Origin: Morinoia aosen
Taxonomy: Eukaryota; Arthropoda; Malacostraca; Amphipoda; Talitridae
Direction of reading: 5' to 3'
DNA: 64,000 bases
NCBI GenBank assembly: GCA_030386875.1
Contig: CM059576.1
Coordinates: forward strand, 62,495,581 to 62,559,580
The position numbers and the translations under genes are program-made. The first letter of the stretch is position 1, and every line of letters starts with the position of its first letter. Under the pieces are notes generated by a model. The model searched no databases and was not told the origin of the DNA. It saw only the letters and a program-made list of their open reading frames with translations. This document shows, one piece after another, positions 10,621 to 22,935 of the stretch.

Positions 10621-10794
10621 TAGAATTGCCATCCGTACTGTATTTTTTTTCATTGTTGGTAGACCTGGATAATAGCGCAGCATGAAACACCAGCAAATTC
10701 CGTTACTTCCTTCACTAGTTATTTCTTAGCCCGACCATATACAATGTCCTTTTTCATCATTTCAAGACGTCTTATTTTTGTCCCAGATTAGATT

Positions 10795-11135
10795 ATTAGT
10801 TAGTTTAAGCCTATCTATTTGCCACAAAGGCAATCCAAAGAGAAGAAGGCACCATTTAATATGGAGTTAAGGGAATGCGGAATCTATGCAGAAACAGCAT
10901 AGAAACAGTAAGTTGCTAAAGAAGATGAAAGCCGAATATGAAAGCAGCAGGTGCTGAAAAACAGGACAGCAGTGAACAGAAAAAACCGTCCATAACATAA
11001 CAAAAAAATATTTTATTACAACAAAAAGAAGGCCTACCTAACTCGCGGCTCGGGCCCTCACATTTTCCTCCTGGGAGCGCTAATTCCCATAGATACAATA
11101 GTTGTATCCCCCTGGGGGTTGATTGAAATACAATA
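10795..11135. repeat. Interspersed repeat, copy 2 (uninterrupted)
   Basis: This is the most complete contiguous copy of the family also present at 3735 and 14668. It has TTAGTTTAAGCCT, then TATGGAGTTAAGGGAATGC, then AACAGTAAGTTGCTAAAGAA, then GGTGCTGAAAAACAGGA, and the CCTCCTGGGAGCGCTAATTC and CCCCCTGGGGG blocks. It lacks both TTAA insertions carried by copy 3, so it shows the empty sites of those insertions. Confidence 0.75.
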
Positions 11136-13911
11136 TCTTTTCATCCTTTCTTGATGAATGGCACCGAATCTGCAGATGGAACAAAAGAGCTTACATTGCC
11201 AGGTATGATGCAGGATTAGGCAACGTAGTGAGGACGTCACATTTAAGGAAATAACAACGAACCAATTTTGACCAAGAAAATCAGTCTCAGGAGACACACA
11301 TTTTAGGTCACTGTGATGATGGACTTGTTACTTTCATTCATTTTCATGTACAGTTGATTTGAACCAAAATCTAGTATTAACGGATCCTAAAAAAAATTGA
11401 TTCCTCAGATGCAAACGGACATAATTTTGGTCTGGATTACTGTAAATTGATCTTTCAACTTCCACATCCAAAAATTTAGGCTCTTAATGAGCTATACCTA
11501 ATACCTCTCTCTGATTCTGAGTATTTTTCATGCGCTAATTCGTCAAATCCACCGCACAAATGTCTAAAGTTTCAGGTTAAATCATGTCCCCACAAGAAAA
11601 TTTGTAAAATAGGGAAAGTTTCCTGAAAGCCAAAGGCTAACTCAGTCATCAAACATTGTTTCTTCCATCTATAAGACTTTTGATAGCAATGACGAATAAA
11701 ATATTGAAATATTATGCCAACAATTATAAAGGTGATACAAGCCTTTGGACTAGGAGAGGTAGAGAAGCATCTATATGGTCAAAACCCTTAAGGCATTCAA
11801 GTCAGCATGAAATGAGGGTAATATCTACCCTACTAGGCATAAACTGGTTCAATAGTACAAAGACAATGTCGAATTGGAGATAACAAAAACGGAGAGGATT
11901 TCAACTAAATAAGACAACAACAAAAGAGAAACTGCAACAACAGTGGCATTGAGAGGTTATTCAACTCGGAGTTAAGTTGAGCTTTAATCAGAGAGAGAAG
12001 TTCCTGCTCATCATTTCTGAACACATACAGGAAAATCTCAGCCCAAATGATCACTTATGTAATCCCTCACAAAAATGTGGAATGGCCATCAATTCAAAAT
12101 TGAGTCAGAACAAGAGATGTAGACATGAGCAAATGTCTTTAAGAGTCTTTTCACAGTCTCAAGTATACATTTTAATGAAGAATGTTTTATACAATTTTCC
12201 TGATTCTCTCTTTTTTATTGAAAATTCGAAAACACCGAAATAGCTGCTTCGAACATGTAGACATGAGTAATGAAAACCATAAGAGACGCTGAACTATTAA
12301 GAAAAAGAATATTAAGAAATAGACAAGCATAAAAATTACCCTGAATGTCGGCCAAATAAGGGCGTACAAAGATAAATACTTGGGTCGACCACAAACATCC
12401 AGTGCTAGTTAAGGTTCAATACCCAAAAATTGTAACTTTGAAAAGTACCCTCCTCAAAACAAAGGAAACTACCAGACCCAATAAACCAATCCATAGCATC
12501 TTACTTCCAACAACGAATATCAACCTCCATGCAGAATTATAAATAAAGGACAAACCCAACTGAACAAGAAATTTTTGCCTGCAAGCCTAATGTCATAGAA
12601 CACAACTTGCACTTTCTTTAGCAGAGATATCTGATATGGTACCACTATTGTGCCAACTTATAAAAGTACTAATGAAAAATTAATCAACAAAGGCACAGTT
12701 GGTAAGTTCATGTTCACCTCTCTGGAAGAAACAAATTAAATTTACAGTAGAGGTTCTTGAGGCATGTTCTGGTGCTGATGCATCATTGCCAACAGCTGAG
12801 AAGTTTGTTGGTAGTGTTAACCTTGCTTATTTTGAATATGACAAATTAGTATACCCTATTTCACAATCCTGTACACTGAAGATGCGTTTTCCATTAATTG
12901 CAAAAGGCTTCTTCATTCACAATATTGATTAAGTAATCAGTGGAAAAGGCTGGCATGAGTGCAAGAAATGGGATACATAATACACATCTACTAAATGTAC
13001 TGCATGCTCAGTTGCAACAATAAAATAGCCAATGAGTACAAGCCAAATAAGCCCTAACATCCTGTAAGCCTTTGATTATTTTTGTCCCACAGGTGAACCT
13101 GAAAAACAAACTCTTGTCATGAACTCAAATCAATAATTTGTTTATCAACAAATATAGAAAATATCTTTGTTTAGATGTTGAATTTTTACATGTAAAGTTA
13201 AATTTTAGCAGAGCAGCCTGCAACCAGGAAGGAAAATTTAAAAACTTTGGTTCAAGTCTACTGCATACAGGTGAAAGCATAAATCAAAAACCCAAACAGT
13301 GGACTTTTGGATGACGGTAATTGGGGAAATTGTTGCTATGAAATATTGGAACTTGACATGACCCCAGAACCACAGAACAAAATCCCAACAACCATACCCT
13401 CATCAAAAACTCAACAATTAGTTAGACACCTTAGTTATTACTATTTATTGATTCGAAATCATCCAAGTCATAACTGATTGGGTGACTAGCATTGAATAAA
13501 AAATCATATAAATTATACCAATATTTCTAACTAGATGTGTGTTCATGACAAAGAACAAATTTTGCAACTATTAATAGCATTTAAGTTTTGATGCAAAATT
13601 TATTTTACAGTATGTGTAAACTTTAGAACCATTCCAAATAAAGAGCCAAAAATCAAGTCACTGAACACACATCTACTCTCAAGGTTATGTAATTTTCTGC
13701 AACCATCATTAAGCTTAACACATAAAAATTTCAATATATTAAGTCTATCAGATCTTTTAATCTTAAAATAAAGCTATATTTTACAGCTGACATCTCCATC
13801 ATTAGTGCTGTAGATTTTTACCAACAAGATAACATAACATAACAACTATCACAAAACTAAATCTGTTTTGAAAAATGAAGGCCAAAAATTAGCAAAACAA
13901 AAATCCGCTTT
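11136..13911. other. Intron-like AT-rich stretch
   Basis: No recognised gene. Open frames at 11977-12243 and 12699-12932 (plus strand, 77-88 codons) resemble no family I know; the second has fairly gene-like composition after codon 12 but no supporting splice signals. No repeats were noticed. Confidence 0.5.
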
Positions 13912-14100
13912 TCACATAGACCTGAATGGAATTACACTAAGCCCAGTGTCCTCGGCTGCAGCTTGCTGGTTGATGAAGTGATGGCCCAGCTCAGCAATTC
14001 CCTTTCTGCATTTATCTGATAGTGCACCATGGTAGACAAAAGTTGTGCACCATACCCACACAGACGTCAGTGCTCCATGCTTGGTGGACGTGTGAATGAA
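13912..14100 (-). CDS. Candidate terminal exon of an unidentified gene
   Basis: After a possible acceptor (AAATTTACAG, minus strand, ending at 14101) there is an open frame of 62 codons. It has balanced, gene-like composition (TKHGALTSVWVWCTTFVYHG, later KCRKGIAELGHHFINQQ) and ends at a stop at 13914-13912. It stands out sharply from the AT-rich surroundings in codon quality and GC. I do not recognise the protein. A donor-like GTCTAT also lies near 13921, so the exon could continue. No partner exon was found with confidence. Confidence 0.4.
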   Translation of the reverse strand, partial: FIHTSTKHGALTSVWVWCTTFVYHGALSDKCRKGIAELGHHFINQQAAAEDTGLSVIPFRSM

Positions 14101-14739
14101 CTGTAAATTTTCAGGTCATAAGTTCTCATGAAATAATTGATCAACTTGAAGACATTCATAACAAACAAGCTATGCCAGCCTTCATGTGTGTGGCTTAAAT
14201 GTTACAGCTGGTAACGGTGATAAAAAAAACACTATTTTCAATAATTATTATTAATATACTCTTTTGGACTCAACAGCCAAAACAAAAGCAATCTTAAGAA
14301 AGAAAAGAGAAGGAACCCTTATACATGGGTTGTATAAAATGGGTTCCCAATAAACTAGACTGTTCCCACTAATAATACCAGCACATGGCTACACAAAGTA
14401 TTAAACAGAGGAAGAGAATATGTGGATAGAAAAGCAAACTAAGCGCTATATGGAAGAAACAAAGTAGGCACAAAATTTAGAGGTACCAAAGGCCTTTCCA
14501 TGGCCGAGGTGATCCCTTGAAATCCTGGAGTGCCTGTTTCCATTACATATGATAAAAACTTGACTTACTGCTTCAGTTATCCTCTTTGAAGGGCAAAACC
14601 AATCTAAAATATGGAACAATGATTATTTATGGTATATACTTTTCATAAATGATACATTATAAGCTAGTTTTAGCCTCCCCTACAACAACAAAGATGAGCG
14701 AAGAGAGGCAAGATGAAGACACTACTTGTATGGAGTTAA

Positions 14740-15718
14740 GAGGAGCTACTACGTTGGACCTGACCTAATCGTTCAAATTTCACTGTACACATTTCTATAG
14801 CACCTAGGGGAACAAAAATGCATACAGATATGTAAAATTAAATTCCAAACACATTAGCTTCAATAAAATTTTTCGATTTTCGCAAAAAATGTCAATTTTT
14901 GAATAAAAAAAAATTACGCCAACCTTATCTCACTCTACAACTTTCAACGTAAAAGCGTAATTTTGGTCTCATTAGAAGCAGAAGGACTGTAGAAACGTTG
15001 TAACCAAGGATTTTTTTAATTTCAAATTGGAAAAATACTTATTGTTACATATCCCTGAAAATCATAAAAACCTTTTTCTAATCTCAGATTGCAACATTTT
15101 ATTGCAACTAGGTGAATGAAAATGAATACAGTTATGTAAAATTGACTTCCGAACACATTTTATTCAATAAACATTTTCGGTTTTTGCCATAGAAAAAAGT
15201 TATTGTGCAAAAAAATTTGAAAAACATTGCATAAATTCTCACTCTACAATTTTCAACATAGAAGCGTGATTTTGGTCTCATTCGATGCCGTTCGATGGTG
15301 GGAACGACGTGCCGAAGTAAAATTCTATTTGAATACTAAATTAAATTTTTATTTGGAAAAAACTTATATTTTTTGGATTTTTTACATGTTGGACATGTGT
15401 AACAATAACTTTTTTCTAGATCGAAAATCAAAAACATCTTTCGTTACAAGGTGCCGATACTCTTACAGCGTTGAATGAAATGAAACCAAAATTACACTAT
15501 TACATTGAAAATTTCAGAGTGAGATAAGTCTGGTGCAATTTTTTCTTATGTTCCAAAATTACCTTTTTTCCTACAGCAAAAATTAAAAATTTTATGAAAT
15601 AAAATATATTCAGAATTCAATTTTACATACCTGTATTCATTTCTGTTAACCTAGTTTTGGTAGAAATGGGAAAAAAAGACATTTGTGAAATTTGGTAGTC
15701 CAAGGGTAGTAGCTCCCT
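14740..15718. mobile_element. TTAA foldback MITE (979 bp)
   Basis: TTAA flanks it at 14736-14739 and 15719-15722. Ends are GAGGAGCTACTAC at left and the complement of AGGGAGCTACTAC at right. The left arm (14740 to about 15000) and right arm (about 15465-15718) are imperfect reverse complements for some 250 bp; both contain ACAGRTATGTAAAATTRAATTC and TTATCTCACTCT blocks. A third, same-sense copy of the left arm occupies about 15085-15290. There is no transposase. A TTAA target is typical of piggyBac and Kolobok superfamilies. Confidence 0.88.
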
Positions 15719-15792
15719 TTAAGTGTATGCAGAATCTATGTAAGAAGTGTGTACCCAGAAACAATCCTGTGCAAACAGATACAGTAAATTAA

Positions 15793-16616
15793 CCCGCGCA
15801 CTGTAACTGGTCGCCTCATTTACCAGGCTCACTGGTTGCCAGACGTAAGGCATAACCCCAAGTTGTTATACACCAAAATGATCGTCTCAGCGAGTGCTAC
15901 ACAGCTGGAGCCAGAAACCCCCACATTGTGGGGGTTAAGGCAGAGCTCCAACCACTTGGAAGTTGGGAGGGGTAAGCACAGTCAGTGTGGTAAATGAGGC
16001 GAGCGTGAAAGGGTGTGCGTGCGAACAGTCAGTGGCAGCCTCAGTTACCAGCGAAACTACTCAGGGCCTTATTTCGCCTTATTTCGTAAAAATGGCAAAT
16101 AAGACAAATCTGAAGTCAGTAGCGTGTAGAACAGTATTTTATTCATATTGTGTGAAAATTACAAGTTTCGAAACACTATACTTACAGTAATATAACCAGA
16201 CATGCAAACATGCATTTATGTAGGAACTAAAACGAAGAATGGATAACACCTAGTAGACATAAATGGTCATAACTTTTTTTCTAATTGTTGTAGAGGAAAA
16301 ATAAAAACATCAGTAGGTTTGGAAGGATTTTCTGCATAAAATAGCAGTGAAAAACATTACATTGTTCCCAAAACACAAAAATGGCCATTGATCTCTTTGA
16401 AGCAATGTTGTGCAAAAATCTACGGAGTTTGACTCCATATTACAAAGAAACGGTTCAAGTTATCAAAAATCTGACAACATCAAAGTGTAAAGCAACATTT
16501 TTTACTTATTACTTCATATTTTTACATCTCTGCCTATTACGGTAAGTGAACAGGGAACGGCAGAGTAACGCGGGTAAATTGACTACTTTTCTGAGGGATG
16601 CGCGACCGTGCGCGGG
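15793..16616. mobile_element. TTAA MITE with CCCGCGCAC ends (824 bp)
   Basis: TTAA at 15789-15792 and 16617-16620 flanks terminal repeats CCCGCGCAC (15793-15801) and GTGCGCGGG (16608-16616). A 15-bp subterminal inverted repeat TCGCCTCATTTACCA occurs at 15811-15825 and inverted at 15988-16002. TTAA plus a CCC start is characteristic of piggyBac-type elements. The 75-codon frame inside (15963-16190) resembles nothing known, so this is a non-autonomous element. Confidence 0.88.
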
Positions 16617-16860
16617 TTAAGAAAGAAGGTTAGAAAAAAGGTGAAAGTTGAAGAAGAAAGTCTGAGGTGCTGAAAAACAGGATGTCAGTGAACCAAAACA
16701 ACTAAGTATTTAACAAAAAAAACATTTCACATCAACAAAAAGAAGGCTTATCTAACTCAGCTCAGAATCAAACATTTTCCCCCTGGGAACACTAATTTCC
16801 CTAGATACAGCATTAGTTGTAGTTTCCCAAGGGGAATTTTCATTACTCACAAACAGTCTA

Positions 16861-19800
16861 TTAAAACGGAATAAATATTTTCTGAACTCATTTTGTATAG
16901 AAGCAAGTAAAACATCTACAACCCTTCAGTACTGCAAAAATACTACAAAGTGTCATAATTTGGATAAACATCCGGCAAATAGGTGAAATTACTCAATAGT
17001 TCAAGCAATTTGAAAAAATTATCATGGATCAAATTGAATGCACATTTATTTTTAAGCTCATATTAATGCAGAGTGTAGGTCATGCAAAATACAATGGAGT
17101 TGCAATGTTCTCAGGTCAGAATCATTTAAAGAGTAGACCACTCAATACCTGCATTTGTTGTGATGACAATGGTCCTCACTACTGTAAGAAAAATGAGGGC
17201 ATACAAAACACTCTCAGAGCAACTCAATCCAAACAATACTAGAAAGGACCAAAATGATTAAACATAGCACAGATCCAAGTTCATCTTTATAACACTTGGT
17301 AGACACTGCTAGCACTATTTCATTTTTTTGCTCAAGTGCATAAACATTGATTCTCTTAATTGTTCAATTTTCATTCTGCTTATTCATTTAGCACACTCTG
17401 TAGTAACAATAATTAACAAAGCAGGTATTTTATCTTGGAATTTAATTTAAAAATATTCAAGCTGAACAGTCTTTTCTTGTGGTAATTAAAAGTACATATG
17501 TATATTTTAGGATCCAATATATTCAACTACTGTTTGTGATTGAAAGTACATATATTTTAGGATCCAATATATTCAACTACTGTTCATATTAAAATAAGTT
17601 ATTTCAAAAATGTACCAAGATTCAATACTGTAAAAAAGTTCTGACCAAACATTGACAAAGGTGCAAACAACAAATGTCTCCTGATGACCAGCAAAATAAT
17701 GAAAAAATTAAATTTTCTCACAAGTCATCAGCATGCTCAAATTTTTTCCCACTTAGATATGTTTCAAAAAAGTTTAAATCATCAAGTTCAATCAAATTGT
17801 ACCTTGAGGTGATTTTTCCACAGAGCATTTGAAATATCTTTCAATGCCTCAACTTCAGCAGTATGAGTTGAACAAAATCCACAATGATATTGGAGATTTA
17901 GAAACAAATAGAAGTTATAACAAAGACGTGGCATCAGATGATTACAGTTCAAGTGTTGTCCAATTTCCCAAACATGAATACTGATGAAAATTTGTAAAGA
18001 ACAGAACCTGAGGTACCAAAGCAGTAACCTCAACATTATTGGTGTTTAGAGGAAAATCTGTAACATTGACAGGAATCAACTATTGCCAGAAATCTGCAAT
18101 TGGCCAACAATTATTCTAAGGTAATCAAAGCTGTGATTTTAATACACCAAACTACACATTTTAAATTAAAAACAGGTAAACTTTCCTCAATTCCATATTA
18201 CCTCATAATGATAACTTGTCACAAAAAATTTGAATGTTTCCTTTATGCTCCAACATGGCTTGGTTAGTGTCACTAAGGTACATAAATGAGATGGTTTTAA
18301 GACAGACCTCACTCAGGCTAGTTAGGTTGGCTATTGGCACAATTTTTGATTAGAAGTATTTAGAATTGACTGCTGTTGATGATTTGCCTTTTTGGTTTCT
18401 TTTGGGCTTTGACGTCACACCTGAATATGATATTGGTCTTAATTTGAAATCCAATAGTTATATGAAAGTTGGTAGTTGAACAGTTTGGTCAATTTTTGAG
18501 ATTTGACATTCAGGGTAATTTCACTTAGTCACTGGGCTAGCATAAATGATAAAGAATCTTTTCATTTCTTTCAGTCACATTAGGTACAAATGTAGACTAT
18601 TCAAGTATAAATAAGCAAATTCACCTAAAATATAGCTTATAAAAAATAGAAAAAGGATAGTTCAGAAATTAGCTAGCAAGTAGTTTTAGATTGAAAATTG
18701 TCTGTAACAATTTCAAGCCAGTGATTATATTAAAAAAAAGTTGAGGTTCCCTTTGAAGTTGTTATAGATGTTGCAACCACAAAATTTCAATTTTGTTCAT
18801 GGTGCATGAGAGATTGAGCTGGGGTCTTATCTCTTCTGGCACATAAGCTTAAAATGGAAAGTGAAACAATACGTGTAAGAATTGCTACCACTATCAGTAG
18901 ATTCTCCTACTCTTAAAGTTTATATACAATAACAATTTGTGATGGTGGCTGTAAATTTAATTCACTTTTTAAAATAACCAACAGCTAAAACAGACGCCTG
19001 GAGCTCATAGACTATCATTTATTTTGGGTGACAATTCCCATAAAAAATTCACAAAAAAAAATTCCAGACCCATTCTGGCATTTAGACCCTATTTTGGTAA
19101 ATATTTCAACCAACAAAGTTTTAAATTCAACTCAGGGGAATTTGGAGTCATGGAAGACTTCAATGTTAAACTTAATTGAAAATACAATACTGCGCTTCCA
19201 AACATAAGCGTACAGTAGAACATGTCAACATCAAATAGAAATCTTTTGTCAAAGTTTTTTCACTTAAAGTATTTTTAGGACACTGAACTGCTGAAAGCTC
19301 AACTTTTGTAATACTATCCAATCTGAGTCATCCATGCCTCCAAAAAAGGTTAAACAAGTACTAAAATGCTAATTCAGATCCTCCCTGATTGAACAACCTG
19401 AATAGAGATTAGTCATTGGTCATTTGTTTTATTTCAAGTGAGCCAATTGGTCCAAATGAAGCTTTTATCATGAAGGATTTTAAATAAAAATATACTAACA
19501 AATACATTCAAGGTGCTTTAACAGATGCTGAAGTCAGAGATGATGGAATCACTTATCAGTTAATAATGCTAATGAAATAGTAAGAGCTCATTATTCACAG
19601 TTATGATTTATACGATGGCCAATGTGTATATTGCTCAGCATCCTTTTCATAAGTCTCTGCAAGAAAGTATCACAATAACTATTCCATGGATAAATGCTGT
19701 ATCTCTGATATAGCTGATCACTGGTTCAGTCTCACTGACTCTTCCATAGCTGGCCAGTGTTTTCTAACCAACTTAGACCAAATGACTGACAAGTTCAACT

Positions 19801-21221
19801 GGCAGGAGATTTGGTTGACACTGTCCGTCATGGTCTGAATTAGCAGAGCCATCTGTGCAAGTATGTGAAACTTTTTGTCTGAGTAACTTCCCAATGCTGG
19901 TAAGGCTCAAGATAGTTTGCTACAGCTGAATTTCGAAGAGAAAATTCTGAAGTAAGGCAGACTCATTTCGTATGTAGTGCCCCAAATAGAAAAAAATTAT
20001 TCCACTCATCATGTGAACTTTGAATGATTTTAAAATAATTATAATTCTATTCCTCATGGAAACATTACATTGCCCAATGAATTTTCAATGTGTGCACCTG
20101 TCCTGACTGGAAAAAGTGATAGGAAGCTGTCAAACATAGAGCCCAGTTCATACAGCAATGAAATCGATGAATAAAGTAAAGTCTGAGTTAAAATTGAACT
20201 TGAAGATTTTGAGTGGCAATTTTCCTGCTTCATTAGATGGATTTGAGGTAAAAATTTTAGCTCTTCAGGTATCCAAACCAGATATAGGTCAGCATGTCAA
20301 ATGTTCAGAATATTTACTATAAACTAGTTGGCACGGCCTGCCAAAAATGACAGGATTCAATACCTTTCATGAACAAATTTTCTAGATGTGGATGACAAAC
20401 AAATTATCCATCCTAACAGTACAGGGCAAAACTCGTATCACAGATACAGTCATTATAACTATCCTTATGAGCATGACAGAAAAATGAAAGAAGCGGACAC
20501 CAAACAAACCAAGGGTATCATTAGGTAGTAGCAGGGCTTGTGGAAATTCCACAGAGAATGTTATCGTTAAGCTAAGTGAACCCAGGTAAAAATTCCGTCA
20601 GCATTATCTAACCTCTGCTAACCTAATCTAATATCTTTCAATACACTGAGGAATTCGGTCTTTATGATACCGCAAACTCAGACGTCCTATATTTCTTAAG
20701 AAGCGGACACCAAACATATATATATATAAATAAACATATAAACACACAACTGGTACCATTAGGTTAGATGATGAGGTACACTGTAATTCAAACCAATAAC
20801 TTAATTTGATTCCTTGAAATCTTTTGGCCAGCCCAGTGTCACAAACATACCAGGTCAAAGGAATCAGTAACAAACATGTAAAATGTACAAAACAGAATTT
20901 CAAAGTGGTTGTAAAACCCATAAAGATACAATGAAATCCCCTTTTACATCAATTGTAGAAGTTCTATAGTGCATTTTTTACCCACGTTACATCACATAAA
21001 AAATATTTACCATTGAATCTGATGGTCACTTCCAAGGTTTGTAGAGAAATTTTTAGGCGAGGGGGAGATTTGTATAATTAAACTTTTTTCAACTTTTTTT
21101 TCAAATTTCAAATTTTTTGAACAATGTGCATGTATGGCATATTATTTAAGCAGGTTTCCAGCTATTGAACTGCAAGATATTCTCTAACAGCAGCTATAAA
21201 GTTAGGTAAAAATAGTAATTA
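16861..21221. other. Intron-like AT-rich stretch
   Basis: No supported gene. On the minus strand near 17795-17875 a short open stretch (CSTHTAEVEALKDISNALWK) ends at a donor-like GTACAA and could be a small exon, but I found no convincing acceptor. An 18-bp sequence (AGAAGCGGACACCAAACA) occurs twice, near 20490 and 20700. Confidence 0.45.
17488..17584. repeat. Local tandem duplication
   Basis: AAAGTACATATGTATATTTTAGGATCC... (17488-17534) is repeated at 17543-17584 with a 4-bp internal deletion. This is a simple local duplication. Confidence 0.9.
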
Positions 21222-21229
21222 CTATTTTT

Positions 21230-21672
21230 GGTAAATGTTTAGTAGATGGCACGAATCAGTTTTTGAATTTTTATTGCTTGAATAATGGTAGTTAGATCAA
21301 AATTAACACCTTTTCTTCTATGCGCTTTTCGTTGCAAATGAGTATTTAATAAGTTATAGTGTTGGTCGTGTGCTACTTTTAAAGGTTAAAGACTGCTACT
21401 AATTCAAATGCCGCGTGTTACATGAAAAGTGTGATGATGTCTACTTGTGTCTCACGCAAATCTGATTATTTTAGATAACCTATCCTACCCTAACCCAACC
21501 TAATGTTTATCAGAGCCATGAAAGACAAAAATTCTTCTACCGCTATAACTTGTTAAATACTCATTTGCGACAAAAAGTGCATAGAAGAAAAGTTGTTTAT
21601 TTCTATCTAATCAACATTATACAAGCAACCAAAATTAAAGAATCCATTAGTATCTTTTCCTTCACAAATACC
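21230..21672. mobile_element. Foldback MITE, GGTAAATG ends, 8-bp target duplication
   Basis: A palindromic element of 443 bp. The left end GGTAAATGTTTAG pairs with the right end as GGTATTTGTGAAG, and both continue into TTGCTTGWATAATG and a TTCTTCTATGCRCTTTT...AAATGAGTATTTAA block. Flanking 8-mers are CTATTTTT (21222-21229) and CTATTCTT (21673-21680), 7 of 8 matching. It belongs to the family described at 26180, 61462, 62120 and 62150. There is no coding capacity. Confidence 0.82.
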
Positions 21673-22266
21673 CTATTCTTTGCCACTTTATTACTTCTGT
21701 CTTCTCTCCAAAGTTCAGGTTAATGCAGAGGTAGATTATAAGCTAGTTATTTATGTCACTGGGTACTTAGTTGTTCCTTTTAACTCAACTAGTATTAAAG
21801 CTGTCTAATAGCATTCATTTCCAATTCATTTTTACATTGATCAATTTATAATTCTTAAATTGAATAATTTAAAAACTTTTATTGTAATAATCTACTCAAA
21901 ATTTTAATTTTACCAATGCAAAGGCATTGAAATGGTTTGGTTGGAAGTGCAAATAAATAAACATAAATCCATAATCATTGGCAGCCTTTAATGGCACCCA
22001 TCGTCTCCCCTAAGTCTAACACTAGATTTCATTGAGGAAAGGTTCAAAGAAATTCTTCAGGCAAAAAAATCATTCTTTGCTCTCGGAGATTTTAAGGGGG
22101 GTCCTTCTGTCAAATCTGAGTTTTGATTCGATTGGTCTGAGATTTGGCCAGTAAATGTATTTTTGAAAGAAAAACATATTTTGTTTGAGAACTATTTTGA
22201 TTTAGGCCTACGTTTTTCCAAAAAATTTTAAATTTTAGTTTCTTGAGTCATTTTCATACATATTTT

Positions 22267-22557
22267 AGAAGAATAGAAATCATTGAGTTTTTATGCTGGA
22301 ACAAATTTGAAGACGGTTTTGGAATCCTTGAAACATTTCCAACAAAGTTATATTCAGGGATTTTATATTTTTTAGATACGCAATATTTTACCAATATATC
22401 AAATATTCTGAAATTTTTGGATTTGAACTATGATAAAAAAAATTAGCATGTAAAAATGGAAAAAAAGGCAATATAACTTTGTTAGAAATGTTCCAAGAAT
22501 TCTAAAACTGTCTTTGTTTTCTTCTTAGCAGTAAAAGTCAATGACTTCTATTCTTTT
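22267..22557. repeat. Imperfect inverted repeat (foldback arms)
   Basis: 22267-22357 and 22469-22557 are reverse complements over about 90 bp, each containing AACAAAGTTATATT and GAATAGAARTCATTGA. The spacer is about 110 bp. The outer limits and target duplication could not be fixed, so assignment as a MITE is probable only. Confidence 0.7.
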
Positions 22558-22935
22558 GAATTTTGAAAGTAAGTAACTTTACACTACAGACCAGAAACAA
22601 AATTTTTTGTTGAAGTGCAATATAATGGAAAATTTATTTAATTGAATGCTGTTTTCATTTTCATTTCGATAATCTCCATGCATAACTTCATATTCACACT
22701 GTGAATTGTTATTTCCATGAAACAAAAAAAATTTAACTTAGGCTACTTCATAAAAATTAGGAAATTTTTTGTTTTCAGTCTGATTCTTATTAAATTTGAC
22801 TCTTATATGTAACTGACAGCTTGTAGCGGTAATCAAGGGCACAAGCAGCTCCGAATAACAGAAAGAAGTCAGGTACACTTATAATGCTGAATCTCATGTG
22901 CACAAATTAATTAAAGAGATCACAAATTTTTCCAT

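Larger units (their letters stand above)
14668..16860. repeat. Interspersed repeat, copy 3, split by two TTAA MITEs
   Basis: Flanking pieces 14668-14739, 15719-15792 and 16617-16860 join into one copy of the family seen at 10795-11135 once the elements at 14740-15718 and 15793-16616 are removed. For example GTATGGAGTTAA joins to GTGTATGCAGAATCTATG, and CAGTAAATTAA joins to GAAAGAAGG. It ends with the CCCCCTGGGAACACTAATTT and CCCAAGGGG blocks near 16780-16840. Confidence 0.8.

Noticed and set aside
15963..16190. 75-codon frame as a gene
   Set aside because: It lies wholly inside a TTAA MITE and resembles no protein.
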